This document shows, in pieces, positions 43,191 to 52,479 of a stretch of 64,000 bases of DNA. Made by a program: the position numbers and the translations under genes. The notes below the pieces were generated by a model. The model saw nothing but the letters and a program-made list of their open reading frames with translations. It searched no databases and was not told the origin of the DNA. The stretch's first letter is position 1. Every line of letters starts with the position of its first letter. The stretch comes from an uncultured Spirochaetia bacterium (lineage in GTDB: Bacteria; Spirochaetota; Spirochaetia; CAKZLE01). The stretch covers positions 1 through 64,000 of the forward strand of contig CAKZLE010000003.1 in the NCBI GenBank assembly GCA_937125225.1, given 5' to 3'.

Positions 43191-44396
43191 TTATTTATAA
43201 GGGAAGGGGATAGAGACATGAAAATTCTCTTCCAGAACAGTGATCGCACTGCCTGAAATCAACAGGTTATTGTCAAAACTGCTTTTCCTGAATTGTATAT
43301 TCTTTGAGATATCCATCTTCTGTTTGATCTGATCTATAGACTCCATAATAAGCGAAGGACAGAAATCTACTATTCTACCACCATATATGACGGTCTCAGG
43401 CTGGAAAAGATGAATAAAATTACCTAAGGCAATAACAACACTCTGAACTATTTCCTGGAAATCCAGGCTGTTAACATTATCTTCTACCATCATCTCGATC
43501 TGCTGTAATTGTGTACTTACAGCCATCTTATCTTCACCTTTGAGATTTACCAGCCTGTTTTTCATCCTAGAAATCAGGCTGTTGATGGAGATATAGGTTT
43601 CAAGACATCCATTCTTACCGCAGACACATCTATTACCATCAAGCTTCACGATTGTATGTCCCAATTGGCCGCTGAACTCCTGCCCTTTGGTCAATAACCC
43701 AGGTGTGAAGAAAGCACTGCCCACTCCTCTGTCAAAAAGTATATACGCAGCCGATGTATTACTGTTGAGTGATATGCTACCTCGTTGTACCTCACCAAAA
43801 AGAGCCGCGTTTACCAAATTATCAATTGTTATAGGAATACCTATTTCTATCTCCAGAAGGTCTCTAATGGGAATAATATTCCAGTGCTCATTGATCTTAT
43901 GATATTCATTCCACATGATCCCCTTATCCTGATTTATGGGACCCGGCACGCTTATTCCCAATCCAAGAACTTTTTCAGTGGGGATTTCATGTACCTCGAG
44001 AAATCGTTCAATCTCTCTCTTGAAATAGGTGACAACATCTTGAGGAGTTTCTTGCTGAAATCGGATAGGTTCAGTAGCATCAAGAATCTTCCCATCAAAA
44101 GTACAGAGACCAATACTGAAAAAATCCCAAGTTATATAAGCGCCCAGTATATAGAATGAATCGGGATTGATCGTATAAGAGATGAAAGGTCTTCCACTTG
44201 AATTATGTTTCTCTTTTGTCTCAATAACCAGATCCTGATCTACAAGACTGTTAAGTAATCTATAGACCCTTGATGGGGTTTGGTTCGAATACTTTACAAG
44301 ATCATTTCTAGAGATACTCTTATATTGATATATCGCTTTGAAAATAGTTTTTTCAGAAATATTTAAATCATCAATTTTTGCTAGATTAAAGATCAT
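43191..44396 (-). CDS. ROK family transcriptional regulator 1
   Basis: A 401-residue ROK protein. Residues 1-75 form a winged helix (AIYQYKSISRNDLVKYSNQTPSRVYRLLNSLVDQDLV); the remainder is the ROK sugar-kinase-like domain, with the zinc-binding motif CVCGKNGCLETY near residue 255 and a GLGISVPGPI glycine-rich block. Regulators of this type bind sugar derivatives and repress carbohydrate operons. It is divergent to the sulfatase gene, with two copies of the candidate operator between them, so it probably controls itself, the sulfatase and (by the shared motif) the mutarotase/URO-D pair. Confidence 0.9.
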   Translation of the reverse strand: MIFNLAKIDDLNISEKTIFKAIYQYKSISRNDLVKYSNQTPSRVYRLLNSLVDQDLVIETKEKHNSSGRPFISYTINPDSFYILGAYITWDFFSIGLCTFDGKILDATEPIRFQQETPQDVVTYFKREIERFLEVHEIPTEKVLGLGISVPGPINQDKGIMWNEYHKINEHWNIIPIRDLLEIEIGIPITIDNLVNAALFGEVQRGSISLNSNTSAAYILFDRGVGSAFFTPGLLTKGQEFSGQLGHTIVKLDGNRCVCGKNGCLETYISINSLISRMKNRLVNLKGEDKMAVSTQLQQIEMMVEDNVNSLDFQEIVQSVVIALGNFIHLFQPETVIYGGRIVDFCPSLIMESIDQIKQKMDISKNIQFRKSSFDNNLLISGSAITVLEENFHVSIPFPYK

Positions 44397-44474
44397 GAAA
44401 GACTCCTTTATATTGCTTAGTATAACGTCAACATTTTATTATGACAAGATTTTTATCAACTCTATTATGTGTTA

Positions 44475-44542
44475 TTATAAATTTTATTTTATATTTTTAT
44501 AATAAATTTTATTTTGACATTTATCATTTCCCATGATACACT
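44475..44542 (+). promoter_or_regulatory. ROK operator copies and promoter of the sulfatase operon
   Basis: Two copies of AAAATAAAATTTAT in complement (44475-44490 and 44501-44516) lie just upstream of a strong promoter: TTGACA at 44514-44519, a 17-base spacer and TACACT at 44537-44542. The second copy overlaps the -35, consistent with repression. Confidence 0.6.
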
Positions 44543-44580
44543 TCCAGTAGATCTAGCAAATAAACATGAAGAGGAATAAT

Positions 44581-45951
44581 GTGAGAAAACCTAATGTAAT
44601 ACTTATTAATTGTGATGATCTCGGTTATGGAGATCTGGGCTGTTATGGTTCAACACGAAATCAGACCCCTGCAATTGATTCACTTGCTGATGCAGGAATA
44701 CGTTTCACTGATTTCTATATGGCAAGCCCTGTTTGTTCTCCATCAAGAGGAGCTATGCTTACAGGTTGCTATCCTCCGAGGATTAACTTTGACACATTTG
44801 GAGAAGAACAGAGATGGGTACTGTTCCCAGGTATGGCCGAAGGGTTGAGTCCAGATGAGTATACGATAGCAAATTTATTCAAAGACTGTGGATACAAGAC
44901 AAAAATGGTGGGAAAATGGCACTGTGGTGACCAGAAAGAGTTTTCTCCAGTGAATTATGGTTTTGATTCCTATTATGGACTGCCCTATTCGAATGATATG
45001 GGAAGACAGGTTAATAGACATGAATTCCCCCCTCTTCCTCTCATGAGGAATGCTGAGGTCATACAGGAACAACCCGACCAGACCTCGTTGACAGAACGAT
45101 ATACCGAAGAAGCCGTCAGCTTCATCAGGGATGCTTACGAGAATGATGAACAATACTTCTTATATTTTGCCCATATGTATGTCCATCAGCCTATATATGT
45201 TCCTGATTCATTCCTTCGCAGATCTCGTAATGGACGATACGGTGCTGCAGTCGAATGTATCGACTGGTCCCTTTCCGTAATTCTGAAAGAGTTGAAAGAG
45301 AGGAACGTATTGGATGACACCCTTATTATCTTTACCAGCGATAATGGATCTAGGACCTCAGGAGAGGGAGGGTCAAATGGTATTCTCCGCGGCATAAAGG
45401 GTCAATCTTGGGAAGGTGGTATGAGAGTACCTTTCATTGCCAGTTGGCCTGCAGTCATAGAAAAAGGTCTAGAATCTGATAAGCTGGTCTCTTCTATAGA
45501 CTTGCTCCCAACCTTTGCAGCTTTGTTAGACCAACCGTTGCCCTCGGAGAGAAAAATTGATGGTATCGACCAAAGTAATTTGTTGCTGAACCCTGATTCC
45601 GAAAGCAACAGAAAGACATTCTTCTATTATAAGATGGACAGGCTTGAAGCAGTTCGTTTCAATGAGTGGAAACTGCACATCTCAAAAGATATGGAATCAG
45701 AAAGATCTCTCTATGATCTCTCAAAAGATCCGGGTGAGACGCACAATGTCTATGATGACTTCCCTAAGATTGCTGAGAAGCTGCATATACTTGCAGAGTT
45801 GTGCATTGAAGAGTTGGGAGATGCATATACGGGAGTTCGCGGTAATGCACGGAGACCATGCGGGACAGTAGATACCGCAGAACCCCTAACTTTCTATGAT
45901 TCGGATCACCCCTATATCATCGCTGAATATGACCTTGAAGGATGGGGTTGA
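44581..45951 (+). CDS. Sulfatase 1 (Cys-type, formylglycine-dependent)
   Basis: A 456-residue sulfatase removing sulfate esters from a sugar or similar compound. The metal-binding DD is at residues 12-13 and the modification motif CSPSR (Cys52, converted to formylglycine) is intact, followed by GAMLTG. Later, KMVGKWHCG, TSDNGS and GGMRVPF complete the active site. The Cys form needs a maturase, which is not in this window. GTG 44581 is preferred because AGAGGAATAAT precedes it; the upstream ATG at 44566 has no ribosome binding site. There is no signal peptide, so it acts in the cytoplasm unless exported otherwise. Confidence 0.92.
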   Translation: MRKPNVILINCDDLGYGDLGCYGSTRNQTPAIDSLADAGIRFTDFYMASPVCSPSRGAMLTGCYPPRINFDTFGEEQRWVLFPGMAEGLSPDEYTIANLFKDCGYKTKMVGKWHCGDQKEFSPVNYGFDSYYGLPYSNDMGRQVNRHEFPPLPLMRNAEVIQEQPDQTSLTERYTEEAVSFIRDAYENDEQYFLYFAHMYVHQPIYVPDSFLRRSRNGRYGAAVECIDWSLSVILKELKERNVLDDTLIIFTSDNGSRTSGEGGSNGILRGIKGQSWEGGMRVPFIASWPAVIEKGLESDKLVSSIDLLPTFAALLDQPLPSERKIDGIDQSNLLLNPDSESNRKTFFYYKMDRLEAVRFNEWKLHISKDMESERSLYDLSKDPGETHNVYDDFPKIAEKLHILAELCIEELGDAYTGVRGNARRPCGTVDTAEPLTFYDSDHPYIIAEYDLEGWG

Positions 45952-46015
45952 TTATTTTACAGGTTTTTTTGACTGAGAAGTCATTATATATATATAATTC
46001 AAAAGGAGTTTTATT

Positions 46016-46993
46016 GTGAAAAAGATTTTGTGTTTCGTTCTTATGCTGGGTATTATCAGTACAGCTGCATTTGCTGCAGGACAGACAGAACAGGATTCTG
46101 TCGATAGTTTCCCAAATAAACCGATGACCTTGATATGTCCCTGGGGTGTAGGAGGTATAGCAGATGTATTTGCCCGTAATGTTGCAAATCTTTCTAGTGA
46201 GTATCTGGGACAACCTATGGTTGTTGAGAATAGAACAGGCGCCGGTGGTTCAATTGCATTGACTGAGTACCTCGCTAATGATCCTGACGGATATTCCCTT
46301 CAGATCTGTAGCGCGCCATTGTTCTCACTGACTCCATGGGTACAGGATGTACAATACTCATTTGATAATTACGAACCCGTTATTGGACAGATGGAAGCAG
46401 AATTCATGCTTGCAACAAATCCAGAGATCTCGGGACTCAGTAGCCTTGAAGACCTGAAAGAGTATGCAAAACTCAATAAGATCAAATATGCCAGTCTAAG
46501 CCCAGGTAACGATACCCATACCATTCAGGCTGGTCTCTATAAGATGATGGGTATTGACGCTGAAGCTGTGGTATTCACTAGCGTAATGGAGTGTCTGAAC
46601 GCACTTCTTGGAGGACATGTAGATGTTTCTATCGGGATCCCAGGACTCATGAAGGACCTCGTTGAGAACGATATGATCTCTCCGATCGCCACCTATTCTG
46701 CTAAGAGTTCGATCAATACCTTTGCAAACCACCCGGAGATCCCAACCGTGAAAGATCTTGGATATGATCTTGTATGGAGTATCTTCAACTTCCTAGTAGT
46801 ATTGGAAGGAACTCCAGAACCTGTTGTCCAGAAATTATATGATGGAATGGTTGAGATCTATAAAGACCCAACCTTTATCAGCAAGGCAGAAGAGCTTAAT
46901 ATTAAGATCAGCCCTGCAAACGGTGAAGAGATCAAAGAGATTATCGCTTATCAGCAGGAACTTGTAGAGAAATTATTCGAAATGATCGAGTAA
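46016..46993 (+). CDS. tctC: Tripartite tricarboxylate transporter, substrate-binding protein
   Basis: A 325-residue periplasmic binding protein of the TctC/Bug family. It has a clear signal peptide (KKILCFVLMLGIISTAAFA, cleavage near AFA-AGQ), then F..KP..LI.P.G.GG..D...RN and VENRTGAGGSIALTEYLA. These proteins bind carboxylates or other small organic acids, here perhaps a sugar acid or sulfonate. GTG start with AAAAGGAG. It follows the sulfatase by 64 bases and precedes TctB/TctA. Confidence 0.93.
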   Translation: MKKILCFVLMLGIISTAAFAAGQTEQDSVDSFPNKPMTLICPWGVGGIADVFARNVANLSSEYLGQPMVVENRTGAGGSIALTEYLANDPDGYSLQICSAPLFSLTPWVQDVQYSFDNYEPVIGQMEAEFMLATNPEISGLSSLEDLKEYAKLNKIKYASLSPGNDTHTIQAGLYKMMGIDAEAVVFTSVMECLNALLGGHVDVSIGIPGLMKDLVENDMISPIATYSAKSSINTFANHPEIPTVKDLGYDLVWSIFNFLVVLEGTPEPVVQKLYDGMVEIYKDPTFISKAEELNIKISPANGEEIKEIIAYQQELVEKLFEMIE

Positions 46994-47060
46994 TAAAGAA
47001 TAGTTCTGGTAGAATATAAAGATATTCTACCAGAACTCAATATTTTCAGGGAGGATTCGT

Positions 47061-47510
47061 TTGAAACGTAAAATCTGCATGAATACGGATATGATCAGCG
47101 GAATTGTTTTCCTACTTTTTTCTATCTTCTTATGGATAATCATTCCGATGCAAATACAATCGAGAAATCCGGAAGTAGCTCAAACCTCACAACTCTTCCC
47201 AAAGATCATGGCGATCATCATCTTTGTATGTAGCATCAGTATCATCATTAAGGAGCTACTCAAGGACTCTGAAGTAATGGAAAAGATCGACTGGAAAGTA
47301 GAAGCAAGAACACTACTGCTCATTGGTATCTATGTTATCTATTTCATACTTCTGAAATATACCGGATTCATTATCTCTTCTGTCGTCTTCGTTATTCTCA
47401 TTACACTGCATAGTAAAGAGAAGAAGCGAGTTGTCTATGGAATAAATTTGTCAGCTGTCTTAGCTGTCTATTTTATTTTCGAACTTTTATTAAAGAAAAA
47501 TCTCCCATAG
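47061..47510 (+). CDS. tctB: Tripartite tricarboxylate transporter, small membrane subunit
   Basis: A 149-residue membrane protein with four predicted helices (near residues 10-30, 50-68, 86-102, 107-145) as in TctB. TTG start with AGGGAGG ahead. It stands between TctC and TctA as usual. Confidence 0.88.
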   Translation: MKRKICMNTDMISGIVFLLFSIFLWIIIPMQIQSRNPEVAQTSQLFPKIMAIIIFVCSISIIIKELLKDSEVMEKIDWKVEARTLLLIGIYVIYFILLKYTGFIISSVVFVILITLHSKEKKRVVYGINLSAVLAVYFIFELLLKKNLP

Positions 47511-47520
47511 GGTTATACAT

Positions 47521-49047
47521 ATGAGTATGTTTGAGTTTTTTGTATCTGGATTAGGTATGCTACTTAGTCTCACAAATCTCCTGTTTATCAACATTGGTCT
47601 ACTGCTGGGGATCATCTTCGGGGCTATTCCAGGTCTGACTGTTATTCTTGGACTAACACTGTTTATACCCTTCACCTTTGCTATGGAACCTATCACCAGT
47701 ATTCTTTTTCTTCTAGGTATCTACTGCGGAGGGTCCTACGGCGGTTCGATCACGGCGATACTGATCAACACCCCTGGAACTCCCGCTGCTGCGGCTACCC
47801 TTTTAGACGGGTATCCAGCAACTAAGAAAGGTCTTGCAAGAAAAGCTCTAGATATGGCTTTGATCGCTTCAGTGATATCCGGATTGATCAGTGCTACCGT
47901 ACTGTTATTCGCAGCCCCACCTATCTCCAGATTCACCGTCAAATTCGGTCCACCTGAATACTTTTGTCTTGCGTTGTTTGGATTATCCATTATTGCAGGT
48001 GTAAGTGGAGAGAGCCTCGTGAAGGGCATCATCGCAGGGGCTATAGGTATTCTCATCTCCTTTGTGGGAATGGACCCCATCACAGGTATCACACGTTTCA
48101 CCTTTCATAATTTCAAATTGATGAACGGTATCCCCCTTGTTATCGCGTTGATCGGACTGTTTGCTCTTACGGAAATATTCAATAGTTCCAGAGATGCGGA
48201 TAAACGGCAACACGTTGATGAAAAGATATTTGATGAGAAATCCCGATTACAGCTTTCGGATGTTACCGCAGTACTGAGGACCATTATAAGATCCTCATTC
48301 ATTGGAACTCTCATTGGTTCAATACCAGGTACAGGAGCTGTGACATCTTCATTCATCTCCTATAGTGAAGCTAAAAGAAGATCTAAACATCCTGAAGAGT
48401 TCGGTAAAGGATCTTTAGAAGGAGTCGCTGCAGCAGAAGCAGGGAACAATGGGGTAACCGGCGCTACCCTGATCCCACTTCTGACACTAGGAATCCCTGG
48501 TGATGGTTCAACAGCGGTATTATTCGGGGCGCTACTGCTCCATGGGATGGTACCTGGCCCTAGCCTCTTTGTTAAACAGGGAAATGTGATGTATGCCATT
48601 ATGATTGGACTTATTGTTATCAATCTGTTCATGTTTCTTCAAGGAAAAATACTGATCAAGCAATTCGCTAAGATCTCAAACCTCAAATCATCTATCATTG
48701 CACCGATTATCTCTATCTTCTGTTTTGCAGGAGCGTATTCATACAACAATTCGATTTTTGATGTATCTCTGGTCATTCTGTTCTCAATTGTCTCTTATGC
48801 ATTGTTGAAAATGAAATTCAGCCTTACTCCATTGCTCCTGGGATTGATACTTGGGCCAATCGCTGAGTTGAATTTTAGAAGGTCTATGGCTATGTCTGAT
48901 GATAGTCTTTTGATTTTCTTCACCAGGCCGATTAGTATCATACTATTGATCATATTGGTCTTCTCTTTGGTAACGACACAGATGAGAAGAGCCAGAAGCA
49001 ATAAGAAGAGAACTCAAATATTGAATTCCTGTCTTGATAAGGTTTAA
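47521..49047 (+). CDS. tctA: Tripartite tricarboxylate transporter, large permease subunit
   Basis: A 508-residue TctA permease with about 11-12 membrane segments. Family blocks are GAIPGLTVILGLTLFIPFTFAM, GGSYGGSITAILINTPGTPAAAAT, and the second half GSIPGTGAVTSSFISYSEAKR, followed by IPLLTLGIPGDGSTAVLFG. It takes up a substrate bound by TctC, driven by the sodium or proton gradient. It ends the operon. Confidence 0.95.
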   Translation: MSMFEFFVSGLGMLLSLTNLLFINIGLLLGIIFGAIPGLTVILGLTLFIPFTFAMEPITSILFLLGIYCGGSYGGSITAILINTPGTPAAAATLLDGYPATKKGLARKALDMALIASVISGLISATVLLFAAPPISRFTVKFGPPEYFCLALFGLSIIAGVSGESLVKGIIAGAIGILISFVGMDPITGITRFTFHNFKLMNGIPLVIALIGLFALTEIFNSSRDADKRQHVDEKIFDEKSRLQLSDVTAVLRTIIRSSFIGTLIGSIPGTGAVTSSFISYSEAKRRSKHPEEFGKGSLEGVAAAEAGNNGVTGATLIPLLTLGIPGDGSTAVLFGALLLHGMVPGPSLFVKQGNVMYAIMIGLIVINLFMFLQGKILIKQFAKISNLKSSIIAPIISIFCFAGAYSYNNSIFDVSLVILFSIVSYALLKMKFSLTPLLLGLILGPIAELNFRRSMAMSDDSLLIFFTRPISIILLIILVFSLVTTQMRRARSNKKRTQILNSCLDKV

Positions 49048-49069
49048 GAATAATCTTAATATATAGATT

Positions 49070-49110
49070 GGGGCTGTCGCAAAAGTAATATTTTGCAATA
49101 GCTCCTTTTT
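49070..49110. terminator. Stem-loop with T-run after tctA (also possible IS end)
   Basis: GGGGCTGTCGCAAAA (49070-49084) pairs with TTTTGCAATAGCTCC (49091-49105), 14 of 15 positions, followed by five T. It would terminate the sulfatase-tctCBA operon. The first bases resemble the terminal inverted repeats of IS1182-type elements, and a decayed transposase follows on the other strand, so it may be a former IS end now used as a terminator. Confidence 0.6.
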
Positions 49111-49770
49111 CATGATACATAGACAACAATAACAAGAAAAGTACTCGTAAAGAAGTATTATGGCCTTCTCAAAAGGAAGGTTTTAATCCCATAAAGACAT
49201 ACTTTTCCTTAACCCAGCCATATGAGAAATAGATGTAACATGAACCTCACACAATCAAGCAGAACCTTCCTGTATATGGTAATAAAAAGGAGTTCACACA
49301 AGGTTTCGATGGATACAATTCCCTAGATGAATCGCATTGATGGCAAGAGACATTAATAACCATTCGGCATGAACTCCAGATATTCTAGAATGTAAGAATC
49401 TTCGAAAGTACCATTCCCCTATAATCTGTGTAAAAGCTCCCTTGGCCTGAACACTACGCATGACTCATATTTCAATTCCTTTCTTGCTGGTAATCAAGGC
49501 ATAGGCATCTTGGTGGCAGGCTTCAAGTCGATGATTGGTCTCCACCTGTTTGTAGGGTGCTTTACTCTTTTTCATACATGACTCTCAGAGTTTACAGCTT
49601 TTACCTCCTCGTTTTAATCGGTATTAATGGTCTTCAATGGTATACCCATATTAATTCGTTCGTTTTCTGATCGCCTGTGGTACTAACTACTTTCCTGCAG
49701 CACAGACAAAATAGTTCTCATCAAGGAATACTTGAAGATTATAGACAGGTTTAAGTCGTCGATTTCTCAT
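49110..49770 (-). pseudogene. Decayed transposase, IS1182/DDE_Tnp_1-like
   Basis: On the minus strand, an ATG near 49770 opens MRNRRLKPVYNLQVFLDENY, which resembles the start of the central DDE domain (KPAYNVQ-like). It ends early at a stop. Further downstream (minus direction), MKKSKAPYKQVETNHRLEAC, then after an in-frame TGA VMRSVQAKGAFTQIIGEW and FRRFLHSRISGVHAEWLLMS match the C-terminal end of IS1182-family transposases. Stops and gaps break it into at least three pieces. No intact ORF remains. Confidence 0.65.
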
Positions 49771-49922
49771 TTTAGAGCCTCCTATATAGAAAGATTTTAT
49801 TCAGTTTCTCTTTAGATATCTCACACAAGCCACAACCAATTCCAAAAAGCCACAAGCACTTAAGTCCTTATATAGAATATGTTTACGTCATCTCTTGTCT
49901 AAGATAATCGAATTCAAATTAT

Positions 49923-50122
49923 TCACCTCATGCTCCTTTTGATTTCTTTCTATAGAGTATTAACAGGTGAATAGAGTTTCTGATTCAATCGGTGGGGGAT
50001 TTTATTAAATGGAACTAATTAGATAGGCTAAATACCTGAATCTAACACATGTTTTACGAGACATATGGGATAATCCACTCTATTCATTTTGGAAACTGAT
50101 TCAGTTCATTGGGCTCAGCATA
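49923..50122. repeat. 200-bp intergenic repeat, copy A
   Basis: This stretch matches 52480-52681 in the same orientation. The shared start is TCACCTCATGCTCCTTTTGA and the shared end is ATTGGGCTCAGCATA. The middle is diverged. The unit contains an internal inverted pair, GAATAGAGT near 49969 and ACTCTATTC near 50077. There is no ORF. It may be a small non-autonomous mobile element or a duplicated control region. Confidence 0.7.
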
Positions 50123-50195
50123 GTTACGTGACTGGATAACAGATTCTTCAGGAAAGAACCCTTTCTAGTGTATCCCATGGATCTTGTGAGATTCA

Positions 50196-50681
50196 TCACA
50201 AGTCATTTGAAATCATGATACGACTCCCTTTGCTCTCATAATAGTGAAGCATCTCTGGGATGTTCGCCTTCTTCCAACTGGTAATACAGTCTGAAAGGAC
50301 CTTGACGTCATACCCTGCTTTACAGAGGTTATAACAGCTTGATTTGATGCAAGCAGCAGCATCAGCTCCTGCTAGATAGAACTCACCTATCTCGTGGCTA
50401 TCGATGAATTCTGAGAACGCTTCACTCGTCAATGCGTTCCCTTTGTATTTGGTAAAGATATTCTTGGAGACGATGTTCAGCTCAGGTACAAATTCAGCTC
50501 CTGGAGTATCGTGCTTGAATGTCCTCGTGCCGGCTGATTGATTCTCATGTCGTATATACACAACATGAACATCATTCCTGACAGCCCAATCAATAGCCAG
50601 ATTGACAGTGCTGATGATCTCTTGGTAATTCTTCGTGATGTCTTTTTGAAGATCGATTACTACTAAAGCCCTCTTCTGCAT
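50196..50681 (-). CDS. Isochorismatase/cysteine hydrolase family protein
   Basis: A 161-residue isochorismatase-like hydrolase. The catalytic triad is visible: Asp in VVIDLQKD near residue 10, Lys in FTKYKGNALTS near residue 80, and Cys in GADAAACIKSS near residue 112. Members hydrolyse amides such as nicotinamide or carbamoyl compounds; the substrate is not clear. The start is at 50681, after GGAGGGAACTGT. It is divergent to the WYL regulator, which probably controls it. Confidence 0.85.
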   Translation of the reverse strand: MQKRALVVIDLQKDITKNYQEIISTVNLAIDWAVRNDVHVVYIRHENQSAGTRTFKHDTPGAEFVPELNIVSKNIFTKYKGNALTSEAFSEFIDSHEIGEFYLAGADAAACIKSSCYNLCKAGYDVKVLSDCITSWKKANIPEMLHYYESKGSRIMISNDL

Positions 50682-50803
50682 ACAGTTCCCTCCTGATAAG
50701 CTGTTTGATTCACTCTTGTTACCAGTATACAGGATAATTGTTGACAACTGTATGGCAACAATCTACAGTACAGATAGAGTTTTTTTTACCAGGTGGATTC
50801 CAG

Positions 50804-51736
50804 ATGAAAATTGACCGGCTTGTCAGCATCATCATGATACTCCTTGATAAGAGGCGCAAAAGCGCTCAGGAGTTGGCTGATATCTTTGAGGTTTCACCCC
50901 GTACCATCTATCGCGACATCGACACGATCAGTATGTCAGGGATTCCTGTACGCTCAACACCGGGAGTGGGCGGTGGATTTGAGATCATGGAGAATTACAA
51001 GATTGATAGGAATGTCTTTTCGGCTACCGACCTTTCTGCGATCCTGATGGGACTTTCCGGACTCTCTGATATGATCCGCGGTGACGAACTAGTACAGGCC
51101 CTATCCAAAGTTAAGAGTTTCATCCCCGCTGATAGAGCAAAGGACATTGAACTACAGGTAAATCAGATCCAAATAGATCTGAGTCCCTGGACAGGCACCA
51201 GAAACATAGGGACCTATCTGGAAATCATCAAAAAAGCACTACAGGAAAGCAGGCTGCTTGCCTTCGATTATGCAGATCGCTATGGGAAGAAGACTGAACG
51301 AACAGTCGAACCGTATCAGCTTGTCTTGAAGAACAGTCACTGGTATGTATACGGGTTCTGTCATATTCGGGATGATTTTCGCCTATTCAGACTATCGCGC
51401 ACATCCAACCTGAGAACGAAGGAAGTGGGATTTATCCCACGTGATTTTCAGACACCTCAGTTGGCATTCGATGATACGCTGAAGACTATGCAGTCGAGAA
51501 TCAGAATCCGTATTCATGCATCGGTCATGGAACGGGTTCTGGATTTCTGTACTCATGAAGATATGACACCAGACGGTGATGAGTATTATATTGTGAGTTT
51601 TCCTTTCATAGAGAATGATTACTACTACCATATCTTGTTAGGTTTCGGGCATAGATGCGAATGTTTGAAGCCCCTCCATATCCGCGAAGAGATCAAGCGC
51701 AGGATTCAGCAAATGGCTCATATGTATGAATTGTGA
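50804..51736 (+). CDS. HTH-WYL domain transcriptional regulator (YafY-like)
   Basis: A 310-residue regulator. Residues 1-60 are a DeoR-type winged helix (RKSAQELADIFEVSPRTIYRDIDTIS). Residues about 150-215 form the WYL ligand-binding domain (LLAFDYADRYGKKTERTVEPYQLVLKNSHWYVYGFC). The WCX-like end follows. ATG 50804 was preferred for AGGTGG ahead. It is divergent to the isochorismatase-family gene. Confidence 0.9.
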   Translation: MKIDRLVSIIMILLDKRRKSAQELADIFEVSPRTIYRDIDTISMSGIPVRSTPGVGGGFEIMENYKIDRNVFSATDLSAILMGLSGLSDMIRGDELVQALSKVKSFIPADRAKDIELQVNQIQIDLSPWTGTRNIGTYLEIIKKALQESRLLAFDYADRYGKKTERTVEPYQLVLKNSHWYVYGFCHIRDDFRLFRLSRTSNLRTKEVGFIPRDFQTPQLAFDDTLKTMQSRIRIRIHASVMERVLDFCTHEDMTPDGDEYYIVSFPFIENDYYYHILLGFGHRCECLKPLHIREEIKRRIQQMAHMYEL

Positions 51737-51884
51737 AAACCTCCTATTCAGGTATCATCTTCACTATCAGTGGTTCAGCCGCTTATGAAATGACGGATTG
51801 GGATTTTCCTACAGTTTATTTGAATACTGGATTTGGTCATGATCAGGGGAGGCATCATACTCTCAGAAAATAGCTTGATTCAGA

Positions 51885-52139
51885 TCAGTAATGATAACGA
51901 AGCTGAATGATGTAGAGGGAATTCTCCACCACTTTGTACACGATTCGATGTTCATCATTTATTCAGCGGGAAGTATAACCAGAAAAGGAGTGTTTCAACC
52001 TCTCTGGTTTCCCCATCCCTACTTCCTGATTCCTTAGTATTTCCTTGATTAACGGATTTATCCGTTTGAGAATCTTCCTGTCTGTTTTCTGCCAGAAAAT
52101 ATTGTCTTCCCAGGCCTCTTCTGCAAAGATGATCTTCAT
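51885..52139 (-). pseudogene. yoeB: YoeB toxin, broken by an in-frame stop
   Basis: Reading from ATG 52139 on the minus strand gives MKIIFAEEAWEDNIFWQKTD and then GKPERLKHSFSGYTSR, which is YoeB. At 51963-51965 a TGA replaces what would be an Arg codon of the usual R-R-I-N block (CGA to TGA). Past it, the same frame continues INDEHRIVYKVVENSLYIIQ and ends RYHY with the typical stop. The truncated product has 58 residues; it keeps the Glu46 region but lacks the conserved Arg and the C-terminal His-Tyr needed for mRNA cleavage. The start lies 4 bases inside the antitoxin. Confidence 0.85.
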
Positions 52140-52387
52140 TCAGTCAGTTCTCTTTCCTGTCCGCCGCTATTCTCTATTTCATTGATCGCATTCATGAGTC
52201 TTTTAGCATTTTCAGGACTTCTGGAAAGATATGCTTTTTCTTCCAATGCCTTGTAATCTTCAAGAGACACCATAACAACAGCTTTATCTCTCTTACTCGT
52301 AATAATCACAGGTTCATGGTCATTACAGACATCATCCATAGTTTTAGCCAGATTCTGTCTGGCAGCAGTATAAGTCATCGCATTCAT
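52136..52387 (-). CDS. yefM: YefM/Phd family antitoxin
   Basis: An 83-residue antitoxin: MNAMTYTAARQNLAKTMDDV, then EPVIITSKRDKAVVMVSLEDYKALEE, the DNA-binding and dimer part, with an acidic C-terminus that would wrap the toxin. It overlaps the toxin start by 4 bases as in yefM-yoeB. The start at 52387 (second Met pair) is typical of the family. The antitoxin is intact although its toxin is not, so it may persist as a regulator or as protection from other copies. Confidence 0.88.
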   Translation of the reverse strand: MNAMTYTAARQNLAKTMDDVCNDHEPVIITSKRDKAVVMVSLEDYKALEEKAYLSRSPENAKRLMNAINEIENSGGQERELTE

Positions 52388-52479
52388 CATTATCCCTCTA
52401 TCTATAAAGTACAGGTAGTCAAAGATCAATTGTTCTACAAATAACGAAAGAGGTTTCCCATACTAGCGAATCCAAGTAC

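Noticed and set aside
47736-48632. Several minus-strand ORFs opposite tctA
   Set aside because: They are shadows of a strongly supported permease gene and lack motifs or ribosome binding sites.
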